Counted from the stretch's first letter, positions 39,972-51,669 are shown. The stretch: DNA of 64,000 nt from Rutidosis leptorrhynchoides (GCF_046630445.1 NC_092340.1:365036001-365100000); one strand, 5' to 3'. Numbers and translations: made by a program. The notes: generated from the letters alone by a model not told the origin.

Positions 39972-41819
39972 ATGGGTAAGGAAAAAGTTCACATTAGTAT
40001 TGTCGTCATCGGACATGTTGACTCTGGAAAGTCAACCACAACTGGTCACTTAATCTACAAGCTTGGAGGAATCGACAAGCGTGTGATCGAACGGTTTGAG
40101 AAGGAAGCAGCTGAGATGAACAAACGATCATTCAAATACGCATGGGTGCTTGACAAACTTAAGGCTGAACGTGAACGTGGTATTACTATTGACATTGCGT
40201 TGTGGAAGTTTGAAACAACTAAGTATTACTGTACCGTTATCGATGCACCTGGACATCGTGATTTCATTAAGAACATGATTACTGGTACCTCGCAAGCTGA
40301 TTGTGCTGTTTTGATTATTGACTCGACTACTGGTGGTTTTGAGGCTGGTATCTCTAAAGATGGTCAGACCCGTGAACATGCTCTTCTTGCTTTTACCCTT
40401 GGCGTGAAACAAATGATTTGCTGCTGTAACAAGGTAAAAATTTAGTTACCTTGTTAGCATTTTTTACTGTTTACTTTGATTTTGGACCTAAATGAGTAAT
40501 ATTTGCTACCTGTCAGGTGGGTTGGATTTTTTGTTTAGACATAATTACGCAGACAGTCCCTGTGGTTTTGCATAGATAATGCGCTCAGTCCCTAAACTAT
40601 TATTCTTAAGGTCTGTATGAGCCAAAAAAAAAAAAAAAAAATTCATTTGATTAATAAAATTTTGTTGTTGTTAAAAAAGGACTGTATGCGTAAAATGTGC
40701 AAACTACGGGGACTGCCCACGCAAGAAATAAAGATTATGGACTGAGTGTGTAATCTTTGCCAACCACAGGGACTATCCGTTTAATTATGTCTTTTGTTTA
40801 CTATGTGTAGTTTTTTTTGTACTTGTTCAAGTTTGACATATAATTTGATATTGAAAATTTGTTATTGGGTGCATGTTGACAAATAATTCAAAATGTTGTG
40901 ATTATTTTTTTTTTTATTTCTATTTGTGTAGATGGATGCAACTACCCCCAAGTACTCAAAGGCTCGTTATGAAGAAATTGTTAAGGAAGTATCTTCATAC
41001 TTAAAGAAGGTTGGATACAACCCCGAAAAAATTGCGTTTGTGCCCATCTCTGGTTTTGAAGGAGACAACATGATTGAAAGGTCAACAAACCTTGACTGGT
41101 ACAAGGGCCCCACTTTACTCGAAGCTCTCGACAATATCAACGAGCCCAAGAGACCATCAGACAAGCCACTTCGTCTCCCACTTCAAGATGTTTACAAGAT
41201 TGGAGGTATTGGAACTGTGCCCGTGGGTCGGGTCGAAACCGGTGTCATCAAACCCGGTATGGTCGTCACTTTCGGACCATCTGGTTTGACCACTGAAGTC
41301 AAATCTGTTGAGATGCACCACGAAGCTTTAACCGAAGCTTTACCCGGTGACAATGTTGGTTTCAATGTGAAAAATGTTGCAGTAAAGGATCTTAAACGTG
41401 GTTATGTTGCATCCAACTCTAAAGATGATCCGGCTAAGGGTGCAGCCAGTTTCACTTCTCAGGTTATCATCATGAACCACCCGGGTCAGATTGGAAACGG
41501 TTATGCACCAGTTCTTGACTGTCATACGTCTCACATTGCTGTTAAGTTTGGTGAGATTTTGACCAAGATTGATAGACGATCGGGAAAGGAACTTGAGAAG
41601 GAGCCTAAGTTTTTGAAGAATGGTGATGCGGGGATGGTTAAGATGCTTCCGACTAAGCCTATGGTTGTGGAGACTTTTGCTGAGTACCCACCGCTTGGTC
41701 GGTTTGCGGTTAGGGACATGCGTCAGACGGTTGCAGTCGGGGTTATCAAGAGTGTGGACAAGAAGGACCCAACTGGAGCTAAGGTGACCAAGGCTGCAGT
41801 CAAGAAGGGTGCCAAGTGA
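39972..41819 (+). CDS. eEF1A: Translation elongation factor 1-alpha, two coding exons
   Basis: GTPase that carries aminoacyl-tRNA to the ribosomal A site; cytosolic and among the most abundant proteins. Exons 39972-40433 and 40932-41819 join in phase 0 to about 449 residues, the normal plant length. Seen: G1 GHVDSGKST (about 14), G2 region [10 protein letters not shown]3 DAPGHRDF, and G4 NKMD, which is split by the intron exactly between NK and MD. Domain 2 begins about [20 protein letters not shown], and domain 3 carries [10 protein letters not shown] and the [13 protein letters not shown]-terminal block, ending with a Lys-rich tail. ATG context GAGAATGGG. The intron carries a Mutator-type MITE. 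The gene looks intact. Antisense frames over it are shadows. Confidence 0.97.
40538..40791. mobile_element. Mutator-type MITE in the eEF1A intron, 254 bp
   Basis: Terminal inverted repeats of about 55 bases (GACATAATTACGCAGACAGT... paired with ...ATCCGTTTAATTATGTC; inner parts CCCTGTGGTTT and CCACAGGG) flanked by the perfect 9-bp duplication TTTTGTTTA (40529-40537 and 40792-40800). Nine-base target duplications are the hallmark of Mutator-like elements. An A-run lies in the centre. Confidence 0.9.
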
Positions 41820-43200
41820 AAGACTGCTTTGTTTGTTTATGTTATCTTTATTGACTATTTTTATTATCTTTATTATTACTTTTTGTTTTGGATAAGTTTT
41901 GATGTTTTGTGTGGGAAATTGCATTGTGGTAAGTAATTACAATTGGGTGATAGTATTACATGCTTGATGCCAAGTTAAAATATTTCTGTTAGATTTTTTA
42001 GTAGATAATGTACAGATCACGGACAATTTTGTTGTCTTGAAAGATGTTTGCCAGAGGTGCATTCCCACGTGTGTTGGGAAGTGGCATTAGGTTTCGGGAT
42101 TGTGTGGAGCAAGTCGTTCGAGATAGTCCCATAGATCTATTGGACTATTGAATCAATGCGCGACTAGTGATCATGATCAGTTTCGACCGGAACTTTAGAT
42201 GATTTGGTCGCGGTGGCAGAAATTGTGCTCAAGATCTTGATAAGCTAGACAATGATTCTTACAATTCCGCCAAGAAGAGTAGTGTCCTTTTTTCAGCTTA
42301 AGGGTAATTGGAACTAGATTGCGAATGTTGTTCATGGTTAGTGCTGGATGAAGGTGTTTTGCGTCGGCCATGGTTATGTGATAGTAGAAGATGAAAACGA
42401 TTAGAAACAAAGTCAGGCCTAGGCGCAAAAAACACCTTATACAAAGTCGGACCTAGGTACAAAAAACACCTTAAACAAAACATCAAAAAATCTAAACATG
42501 ACTAAACTAAAACAACTATAAAACCAAAAAATACTGCCAAAACGCTAACCTGAAAACTAGCAACTAAAAAAAGACATGGCGATGTCTAGGACATTTCTAC
42601 TACTTCAATGAGCAAAACATATTAAATTCCGAACTCGAAATAATCTTTTTCTCATATTTACATTTCAGATTAATTAACTTTCCCAAAAACTTTAGGTGTG
42701 TTTCTTTACCTCTTAATTGAATTGTTCAACGTTGAAGTATGCACCATTTAAGTATTTAGAGCTTTTGTTTCTGACATTTGAATAACATATGATGCTGAAT
42801 GGTTCAACATTCGATGCTGAACCATTCAGAGTTGACACACTTTCTTAACCATTAAGCACCTAACTTTTGTAATATCTTTCTCAACTCATATCAAGAAAAC
42901 ACTTAACAAGTACTCAGTATATTGAATTTTTAATTTATGTAGCACGTTAATAAATGATTTTTTCACAATTCATATCATTTACTTATTTAGTATGATTATC
43001 AGACAACTTATATTTATTCAGAGCCAAATTTATTTAAAGATTTTACATCATTTATATTATGAACCATTATTATTATGTGTTAAATTATCTAGTTTTATGA
43101 ACGTAAGCCTAACCCACCCTTATTTCTTATTCTCAACCTTTTTTGATCCCCAGGGACCTACAGTATCCGAATCACTTGGGACCCGCTTGCAGAAGGAATA
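41820..43200. other. Intergenic, eEF1A 3' flank and unassigned sequence
   Basis: The eEF1A 3' UTR occupies roughly the first 120 bases. A two-copy tandem repeat of about 34 bp (AAGTCAGGCCTAGG... / AAGTCGGACCTAGG...) lies at 42410-42477. At 42780-42840 GATGCTGAATGGTTC and GATGCTGAACCATTC form a short inverted pair. No gene seen. Confidence 0.45.
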
Positions 43201-43206
43201 AATAGG
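43195..43206 (+). promoter_or_regulatory. TATA-like box of tandem gene copy 1
   Basis: AAGGAATAAATAGG about 135 bases before the start codon, followed by a leader (CTCTAACCTACGGCC, CGTATTCCAACCAAAT) that is shared with the other two copies. Confidence 0.4.
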
Positions 43207-43335
43207 AGGACACTCTTTCTCATTTGAAAATTGCGTTCATCAGTTTTGTCTCTAACCTACGGCCGAAACACGCACACATAGTACACCAAAACTCCCGTAT
43301 TCCAACCAAATCAGCTTGTTATCTTCTAATCATAC

Positions 43336-45473
43336 ATGTCTAAGACTCGTAAGGTACGCATTAACGCTTACTTACTTTACAACTTGCATATACATGATTT
43401 TTTTGTGATTATTACATTGTTTTTTGCAAGTTTCAAGGTGTGGGGGTATTGTTTTTGTTACTTTAACCGATTATATGCTTTTGTTAATTCCGTAATTTCC
43501 ATGTTTACTTGCGAATTGTTCATGATTTGGGAAATTAGGGTTAATGAATTTTCGGATAAGTTGTGTAATTTATTGTTAGACACGAAATCTACTTGGTACC
43601 TGCGCTAGGTATGGCTTCTAATTGATGGTTTAATCGTTTCAATAGTTATGTTCGGTAGTCATGTGTTCAAGTGATCATGGGTGGAACCTTAAATCTAATC
43701 TAATAAGTATCAACACTTGTTTAATAAGTGAAGTATTTTTACATCCTTTTTGTAAGTTCAGTCATGAGTTCTTAGATTCTTTTATTCCAACACTTACATA
43801 TCCTCCGGTTGCAGAGATCCAAGAAGAAACGAACCTCCAAATCTAACACCACTAAGAAGTTAGTCAAGCCCGAGCCACCAAGCATTGCCGCTCAAATGAT
43901 TCCCGGATCCATCCACCCCCATTTGCAATTTGCTTTCGATTTACCTCACTCTAACGAATATAGTCAGAGGTTAATTGGGCTGCTTGAGAAACCGTTTGAT
44001 GCGCCATGGGTTGTGGACTGGTATCCTTTGGAAGAAGCTGGGCTAGACGTGGAATTAAAGCCCATGTTGAGACAACAGTACTCACCAGATCGAATAAAAA
44101 CTTATTATTATCACGATTGGGAAGCGTTAATTAACAAGGATCTGCCTATTTATCAAGAACTTTGTTGGGAGTTTCATTCGACTTATTTTTTAAATGAAAA
44201 TCCTAAAAGCATTAATCATAAGGACTTCATGAGATTTAGATTGGGTGGCGTGGACCGACACATGTCGTTGGATGATTTCACGAGGTGCTTAAAAATCTAC
44301 TCACCCGAACAAATGGGTGAGGACCACTTTAGAGATTACATTTGGTCGGGTGCTCGGGTTTCCTCTATGAATGAGGATTTGAATGTAAATAAAATTTGGA
44401 AAAAGTTTAGCTCTGTGTCCTCTTGGTCTCCCGGTCCTGTCTCGTATTTATATATGAATGATATTGAAGATCGTTTGATCCACTTGTTTTTGACCCGTGT
44501 TTTTTTTCACCGAAACGAGAACACGGAGAAGGTCTCCTTGTCCGACATATGGTACCTTCAACACATTACCTCCAAAACTCATATCAACAGTCCTTATTAT
44601 ACTAGCTCCAACGGTCATGTCAACATTCCTTATTGTGTGGCCTACTATTTGAAACATTGGGCCATTGGTGTCCATCCAAACAGCCCGATTTGTGGGGGGC
44701 ATTTCGTCACATTAATAGCTGATTACTTGGGTTTGAAATGTGAGGGGATCAAAGAGGTAACCTTGAAGACGAATACAATATGTTATGTATTGTATCAGGA
44801 AGCAAAAGCTATTGAGGTGTTGGGTGGCAAAATTTACCCTTCATCGGGAATAAGTCCCGCCAAAGTGCCTAGACAACAACCCGAAGACGAACAACATGAG
44901 GAGATTATGTATTATTTGGATAGAATTATGAAGCGCCAGTTGATTCTGAAAGAGACTGTAATGGAAATGATTGAGAAGCTTCAATTGGACCAGGATAAGA
45001 CAATAAGGGCATATCATGATGAGTTATCTTCGTTATTAGATTCTGTTGAGTTGCAATTGAGTAGTTTCGATTCGAAAATTGAACCACAAACACGGTTAGG
45101 TAAAGAACACGACCAACGGCGCAAACATCAGCGGATGATGCAACAAATTTTGGATAAGATGGTGAAACGGCACATGCAGCAGGAAGAGAGATTAACGGCT
45201 ATGATTGAGGAGGTCCAATTGGGCCCGGAAGATTGTGAAGCCCAAGTGGGTGAGCCCAAACCAGAGTCAGGTAAAGAACAAGTTGAATGGAGCACAGAGT
45301 CGATGATGTGTCATATGATGGCTACGATTGTGCAGCAGGAAGAGAATATGATGGGGATGATTGAGGAACTTCGGTTGCAACAGAAAGAGACTCTAAAGGC
45401 ACATCACGCAGAGTTATCTTCTAAACTAGCTGGTGTTTTGTTGCAACTGAGTAGTTTTGATTCTATTTGCTGA
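43336..45473 (+). CDS. Tandem family copy 1: plant transposon-like (Athila env-like) domain protein with coiled-coil tail
   Basis: Function unknown. Exon 1 (43336-43353) encodes only MSKTRK; the intron 43354-43814 has GTACGC and TTGCAG ends; exon 2 runs to 45473. The protein is about 558 residues. A basic, NLS-like start (RSKKKRTSKSNTTKK, 7-21) is followed by a conserved region to residue about 335. Its signature blocks, FRLGGVDRHMSLDDF (147-161), the SGARVS turn, EKVSLSDIWYLQ, NIPYCVAYYLKHWA (276-289) and PICGGHFVTLIADYLG (297-312), follow the order of the Athila ORF/putative plant transposon protein domain found in the env position of Athila elements. The tail (about 360-556) is predicted coiled coil and contains a roughly repeated unit (MIEKLQLDQDKT.. 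and MIEELRLQQKET.., each ending QLSSFDS), a length increase absent from the other copies. No gag, pol or LTR surrounds it. The exon 1 assignment rests on its conservation in copy 2. Host adoption is inference. Confidence 0.72.
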
Positions 45474-46250
45474 GAACAAATTTCAGATATTTCATAAATA
45501 GTAGTGATTTCTGAAGTAAAAAGAAGAGAAAAGATAAATAATTTTATACAATCCATATATAGTATTAGTCTCAGTATTAAAAGAAACTGACTAAATAATA
45601 CTAACAGATGATTTAATACTCTTTTGTTTCTTGATCATTACATTTTTATTTTTATTTAGTATAATAATAATAATCATTATATAGTCATAGATTCGGATCT
45701 CATCAGTTTGGGTTGTTCGGTTACATGTTATGCTTTCTTTGAGAGAAGGTTACTTATGGCACATTGTGACACTGTTCTTGCGTTTTGGATCTGATCAGAG
45801 ATTTCTAGACCCGCTTCCCTTTTCCCTCAATGTACGTCGCTAATTCGTTTCGTCGCGCTTTATTTCCGTGGTGCTGTAGTTCTACTTTTGGTTCCGGCTA
45901 GTGGGTTTCAAGGCTGCTTTATCCATTAGTCAGTTTCTTTCACTAGGGGCGTTGTTCAAGTTTTGGCCGGGTTTGGTCACCAGGTTTGGTTTCCGATGGT
46001 TTTACACGAGACTGTTTGCAGCTTTGTAGTTTGTCTAGATGTAGTTACGGTGACTACTATGTTCGGTTGCGGTTTGCAGTGGCTATTGACGTTGAGTGCA
46101 ATCAGTTTTTGGTTGTTTCGAGATTTTGAAGATGTTTCAGAGCCGTTTTAGACATGGCCACTTTGTTAGGGGAGTTTCAATTGTATTTTCACAAGCTTGT
46201 TTGCAATAAGTTCCTCTTTGTACAAATGATCGAGTTATTGGCGATGATCC
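45474..46250. other. Intergenic after tandem copy 1, no gene seen
   Basis: AT-rich to 45690, then a GC-richer, T-rich block (45700-46150) with many GTTTGG / GTTTCG words and only one short frame (45963-46151) without recognisable similarity. Confidence 0.4.
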
Positions 46251-46358
46251 GTACACAACTAATGTTATCTATACACAACCAAATATGCTTTAAAGGGCTG
46301 TACTGTACAACATCAGAAAGCATGTTTGGTTGTGTATGGATAAAAAATGGTTGTGTAC
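46251..46358. mobile_element. Small hairpin MITE, 108 bp
   Basis: GTACACAAC at left and GTTGTGTAC at right; the arms continue (CTATACACAACCAAATATGCTTT opposite AAAGCATGTTTGGTTGTGTAT-like sequence). Flanks CGATGATCC and CGATCAATCC are similar but not identical, so the duplication is uncertain. Confidence 0.6.
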
Positions 46359-47159
46359 CGATCAATCCCCGTGACTCCGTGAGGTATAATAGGATTTAGC
46401 TCCAATAGATGAGTCAAATAAATTATAGGATCTATTTTGTCGTCGTAGGATTTGAATGTCTTGTAACACATAGGGGTCCTTGTGGGTACGACTTTTTTTG
46501 CGCGACGTACAAGTCGGTGAAGCACAAAGTTGGGTACTATTCACCAATAGTACCCCAACTTTGTGGTTTAGTATATACTAGTGTTCGGCGGGCGCGCGTG
46601 GCCGCGCCGTTTTATAGACATTTTTGGGCAATGTGACTGAGTCATTGTTGGCGAAAGTGTATGAAAAATTGTAGGGAAAAAGAAGGGGGAAAAAGTGTTC
46701 GTCATTTTGTTTTTCTGAAAAAAATTAGTTAAAAAAAAACGGGACAACGTCCTTATGTAGTCCTTTGGTAAAATTTGTAGGGGGAATGAGAGGGACAATT
46801 TAAATTTTTTTTTTTTTACTGTAGATGAATCGTGCAGTACTCCTTGTGGGTACAACTTCCCCTACGCAACGTACAAGTCATTAAAGCGCAAAAAGTGTCG
46901 CTATCAGTGAATCGTGAGTGAATAGTAGGCAAATATGTCAATTTGTATATAGAATAATAATAATAATACTGTAATAGATAATTTTATTTTATTTAACTCA
47001 TGTTTTTCGGGAAAAAGTTATAGTCATAAAAACTAAAATAATTGTTAAAAGCTTAAAATTCATGTAGATACACCAAAACATCCAATGCTAGCATCTAATT
47101 GCACCCACTCCATTATTTTAAGGTTAGGCCAACATTAGATCATGAGTTGTTGACTTGTA
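46359..47159. other. Intergenic, no gene seen
   Basis: Includes a short GC-rich spot GGCGGGCGCGCGTGGCCGCGCC (46587-46608) unlike its AT-rich surroundings. The phrases CTTGTGGGTACGACTTTTTTTGCGCGACGTACAAGTC and CTTGTGGGTACAACTTCCCCTACGCAACGTACAAGTC-like blocks recur at about 46478 and 46844, i.e. an interspersed repeat about 365 bases apart (given here only as short words: CTTGTGGGTAC and ACGTACAAGTC). Confidence 0.4.
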
Positions 47160-47250
47160 GGTATTTGAGCAATGTTGACGAATTGTCGTGGGTGTTTGAG
47201 CAATGTTGACGAGTTGTCGTGGGTGTTTGAGCAATGTTGAAGAGTTCGAG
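47160..47250. repeat. Three-copy tandem repeat, unit about 31 bp
   Basis: TTTGAGCAATGTTGACGA with a GTTGTCGTGGGTG joint is repeated about three times with few changes. Confidence 0.8.
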
Positions 47251-47270
47251 GTTGTCAATTTCGAATCTTT

Positions 47271-47580
47271 AAGTGGGAGATTGTTAGAAATTGTGAAGTG
47301 TTGAATAATAATGAACAAAAATCGGCATAATTTGGAAACTAGTTGATGTGTATATTTTTAAAAAGTTTTTGTGTTTAATTAGGAAACTAATTGATGTGTA
47401 TATTCCGAATCTTCAAGTGAATGATTTTGTTGAATGTTTGGTCAAAGAAAACTTTCATCAAAATTTGTTTTGTTGATACAATAGTTTTTTATGAAACTTC
47501 CAACAAACCACTAGCAGCTACTCGCTATATAAAGATTATTACATATTACGACGCTGAAAATTGAAGCAATTTGAGCTCCT
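47271..47580. repeat. Possible copia 3'-LTR start relic
   Basis: AAGTGGGAGAT, the classic copia polypurine tract, is followed at once by TGTTAGAAATTGTGAAG, as at a copia 3' LTR start, with a TATATAAAG box near 47526. No coding region precedes it and no right end was found. A weak fossil call. Confidence 0.35.
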
Positions 47581-48170
47581 TGGATGACCTTAACATTGTC
47601 ATCTGTACTTTCCTTTCTGGAAAATGCACTATGAATGTGTTAGTTACAGGCTGAAAACAATAAAACACATATTATGATCACTTACAAAATGAATGTGAAC
47701 AACGAACGAAATAAAAAGAAAGGTATCATAATACAGAATCAGAAATATATGTTGAAGAAGTTGCTAATCAGATTCCAGATTTGTAACAATCAATAGTTCG
47801 ACCATAACTTTTTTTTATCGAACTCAGGTTCTAACAGGGATGTGTTCCAGCATTGTTCGAACCTAGTGCACGAGATCGTAGTTTTATGTTCGGTTAGCAA
47901 AGTGTTTATAACCCGTAAACTAGGTTCAAAGAAGGGCTTGTTCGAATCTTGTTCGACCTATGATGTATTTTAACAAATTTTTTGAAAACCTGTAATTTGT
48001 CCCAAAACTTTGTAAAAAATGTATTAGTGAAATCTAGTATAGGTCCAAAGGATGACTTTATTTTATTGGGCCAAAGAACATTTTTATTATGGGCTGGTGC
48101 ATATCAACTATCAACTATCAACTATTTATATTAAATATATTAACCTTAATTTGAAACACGCACATAGCAG
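47581..48170. other. Intergenic upstream of tandem copy 2
   Basis: AT-rich. No gene seen. TTCGAACCTAG / TTCGAATCTTGTTCGACC words recur at 47850-47970. The leader shared with copies 1 and 3 begins near 48170. Confidence 0.45.
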
Positions 48171-48255
48171 TTTGTCTCTAACCTACGGCCATAACACACA
48201 TTAATCAAAAACTCACGTATTCCAACCAAATTAACCCCCTTTCTCCTAATTAAAC

Positions 48256-50082
48256 ATGTCTAAGACGCATAAGGTATGTTAATGTTCACTTACTATACCA
48301 ACTTACATATTACATGATTTTTGTGATGTTTAAATTGGTTTTTGCAAGTTCTAAGGTGTAGGGGTGCTTGTTTTTTGTTTCTTAAACCGATTATATGCTG
48401 AATAATTCTTCTTCATTTTGTTGATTCCATAATTTCCATGTTTGATTGCGAATTGTTCATGATTGTGGGAATTAGGGTTTATGCATTATGGGTTAAATTG
48501 TGTAAATTGTTGTTTTAGACGAAATTCACTTGTTACTTGTGCTAGATAGGCTTCTAATTGATGGTTTAATCGGTTCAGCAGCTATGTTCAGTAGCTTAAG
48601 TGATCATGGCTGGAACGTTACATTTAATAAGTATCTATTATTCTATGTATTCATTGTAGTTAGGATAAATGTATCATGTTATGTTACCTTGATGCTACTT
48701 GATATATCCTATTATTATTGTTAAGATTATTACTATTAATTATTAAATTATTAATTATTATTATGCATGCAACTTGATTATGCGCCACTTGAATCCATTG
48801 ATTACATGATCTACTTACTTGGGTTTAATTGGGTTATTGCAACACCTACATATCCACCGGTTGGTTGCAGAGATCCAAGAAGAAACGAACCTCCACATCT
48901 AACACCACTAAGAAGTTAGTCAAGCCCGCTCAATTAATTCCCGCATCCATCCACCCCCATTTACGATTTGCCTCCAATTTACCTCATTTTAATAAATATC
49001 GTAAGAGGTTAATTGGGCTGCTTGGGAAACCGTTTGAAGCGCCCTGGGTTGTGGAATGGGACCCTTTGGAAGAAGATGTACTATCGATGAAGTTAAAGCA
49101 CCATTTAAGACAAGAGTATTCACCAGATGGAAGTAACACTTGTTATTATCGAGATTGGGAAGAGTTAATTAAAAAGGATGTCCCTATTTATCAGGAACTT
49201 TGTTGGGAGTTTCATTCGACTTATTTTTTAAAACAAAATCCAGAAAACATTAATGATAAGGACTTCATGAGATTCAGATTGGGTGGCGTGGATCAAAACA
49301 TGTCTTTGATGGATTTTACTAAGTGCTTAAAAATCTACTCACCCGAACAAATTGGTAAGCAGCATTTTAACGATTACATTTGGTCGGGTGCTCGGGTTTC
49401 CGCTATAAATGAGGGGGATTTTAATGCTGACAAAGTTTGGCAAGGGTTTAGCTCCTCTGGGTCATCTTGGTCCCCCGGTCGTGTCTCTCATTTAGATATA
49501 TATAGTGTTAGTCACCGTTTGATCCACCTGGTTTTGACCCTTAATATAACTCATCGGACGGAGGAAACGGAGAAAGTCACCTTGTCTGACCTTTGGTTCT
49601 TGAAAAACATTAACATTGGGCCCCGAACTTATATCAACATTCCTTATTGTGTGGCCTACTACCTGAAACATTGGGCCACTGGTGTCCATCCCAATAGACC
49701 AATTTGTGGGGGGCATTTTGTCACTTTAATAGCTGATTACTTGGGAGTGAAAACTATTGCGGTTGAGGGGATCAAAGAGCTAACTTTGAAGAGGCGTTTT
49801 ATTAGTTATAGCGAGTATTTCGAAGCAAAAGTTATTTCAAAGTCACACAAAGAAGAAGAACCCGAAAAAGAGAAACCGGCCCAAGGGAAGACCGTATTTG
49901 AAGTTATGACTTGGATGGATGAGATCCAATTGCAGCAGGAAGAGAATGTAAGGGAAAGGATTAAGAAGCTCGGATTACACCAGGAACAAACTTTAAATGC
50001 AGATCTCATTAAGTTATCTGAGCGAATTGAGAATTTGTCTAAAAAAGTAGTTGAAATTGAGAAATTGTCCCAAAAACTATGA
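48256..50082 (+). CDS. Tandem family copy 2: plant transposon-like (Athila env-like) domain protein
   Basis: Same plan as copy 1. Exon 1 (48256-48273) encodes MSKTHK; the intron 48274-48870 ends in TTGCAG; exon 2 runs to 50082; about 409 residues. The basic start RSKKKRTSTSNTTKK, FRLGGVDQNMSLMDF, NIPYCVAYYLKHWATGVHP and PICGGHFVTLIADYLGV blocks are intact. The tail is shorter than in copy 1: one MDEIQLQQEEN.. unit and a Glu/Lys-rich heptad-like end (LSERIENLSKKVVEIEKLSQ). The frame is open throughout. By eye it keeps well over half of the residues of copy 1 in the central domain, with conservative changes, which hints at selection on the protein; a substitution-rate test is needed to say so. 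Function unknown. Confidence 0.72.
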
Positions 50083-50385
50083 TAAAATTTGACTTTATGA
50101 GGTCAACTTAGAATTTAGTTCTTGATTTCTATCTACTATCTAGTTAAAATAGTCAAGATAAACTTTTCAAATCTCTTAATGATTTAGCTATGATGTGATA
50201 TTCAATCATGAAACTTATTATTCAAGTTTAATAATTCGACACATTTACCTATTTCATGGGGAAATTACATTTTTCAATTGGAAGTCTTTCAAGATGGTAG
50301 ATCAGTAGTTTATGACACTGAAGATTTTTTAAGTTTATTTTTTATTTTTTAATTTAAGTCAGCTAGCTTATAAGCAGAAAGCTAT
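50083..50385. other. 3' flank of tandem copy 2
   Basis: AT-rich; no gene or repeat seen. Confidence 0.5.
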
Positions 50386-50600
50386 ATACAACAACAACAA
50401 CAACAAAACCCAATACCGCAATGAGTGGTGTATGTGGGAGGTGAGATGTAGACAATCCTTTCCCTATCCGAGAATAAAGACAAGTCATTTCTCCACCCAT
50501 AGTGAAAATACTCTCAAGAGTAGAGAAAGTCATCTCTCTCTTTATTCGACGGATAAAGAGATGGCTTCCGAGAGGACCTCCAGCCTTTAAGTAGGAAAAA
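50386..50600 (-). mobile_element. Au-like SINE, minus strand
   Basis: On the minus strand the 3' end reads CATCTCACCTCCCACATAC... then TATTGGGTTTTGTTGTTGTTG, i.e. the TTG-repeat tail of Au-type SINEs, and the inner AGGTCCTCTCGGAAGCCATC wording is also typical. The Pol III head near 50600 is too degraded to define. Confidence 0.6.
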
Positions 50601-50698
50601 GTTTTAAAAAAAATAATACTAAAATTAAAATAATAATAGACGTCATGAAAATGGTAGAATCAAATTTCCATGGGTTTTAAATCCTGCCTGGAATTTAA

Positions 50699-50992
50699 TT
50701 TTTTTTTAACAGCGAATAGGATCACCCGAGGGGGACTTTACCACCCGTTGCGATCATCTCCCGTTTCGACTATGCCGATGCAACGATAATAACTCCGCCC
50801 TCATCGCTGTCCGGGAGGAAACCTTGAAACCGATCCAAGGGCACGGCCAAGTAAAAAAACCCCACCCCTTTACCCCCTCAAACGATATGGAAAAGGTTTC
50901 ATGGGTGGATACTTCATGGCAGGGATGAAATTGTGTTTTTTAATATGTAGCCAATGAGGGTCGAACTCCTGACCTCCCCTAAGGCTAGAATG
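50699..50992 (-). mobile_element. tRNA-derived SINE, minus strand, 5'-truncated
   Basis: On the minus strand: a B-box-like GGAGTTCGACCC (about 50960), TTGGCTACATATTAA, the body, then GATCCTATTCGCTGTTAAAAAA with an A-tail at the left. Matches the copies at 51311, 29071 and 34372. Confidence 0.7.
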
Positions 50993-51310
50993 TATGTAAT
51001 CAAATGTGAATGGTGTAAGATGGTAGAATGAATGTAATGTGTGAATGGTGTAATCCATCCTTTGTTGAGGTTTGTATGCAAACAGTTATGTTGGCTAGAA
51101 TTTTAAGTTTTAGTGAATTTTGGTTTTAACCAAAGCGAAATCGAATTCAAATTCGATTTTCGGTTCCATTTTTAGTTTTGATTTCAAAAGTTTCAAAACC
51201 AAGAAACTGAAACGAATAACCCGGAAAATCAAAAACCGAACTGAACAGATGAATACCCTTACTAAGAGTTTTCATTAACATGTTTTAAACCATTGTTTTT
51301 TTGGACATCA

Positions 51311-51550
51311 GTTAGTTAGTTAGGATCAACAAGGGCACTTAACCTCCCACGCAATCATCTCCTGCATGGGCGACCAATTCCATACGGGTCATGGACGGTA
51401 AAACCTCTCCCCTTTATCCTCCAACGCGATGTGGGAAAGGTGCCATGAGTGGTACTTCGTGGTAGAGATGAAATTGTGGGTTAATATGTAGCCAACGAGG
51501 GTTGAACTTCTGACAATCTCCAGACTACCAACCGCCGGACCACATCACAA
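51311..51550 (-). mobile_element. tRNA-derived SINE, minus strand, nearly full length
   Basis: The minus strand has an A-box-like TGGTCCGGCGGTTGG (about 51530), a B-box-like GAAGTTCAACCC and the shared TTGGCTACATATTAACCC body, down to GTTGATCCTAAC near 51325. This copy shows the Pol III head that the other copies lack. Confidence 0.7.
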
Positions 51551-51663
51551 CTTCATTGTACAATCCAATAACCGCCAAGTTGTTGATAACCGTTTTGTAT
51601 AATAGTTTAAAGTATGTTAGCAACTCTTAGAATTTTAGTTATCAAAATTATCGTTGTCAAACA

Positions 51664-51669
51664 CGTGTG
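51664..51669 (+). promoter_or_regulatory. G-box CACGTG upstream of tandem copy 3
   Basis: CACGTG 40 bases before a clear TATA box. Confidence 0.45.

Noticed and set aside
41340-41924. 194-residue minus-strand frame over eEF1A exon 2
   Set aside because: Shadow frame caused by the codon bias of eEF1A; no known similarity.
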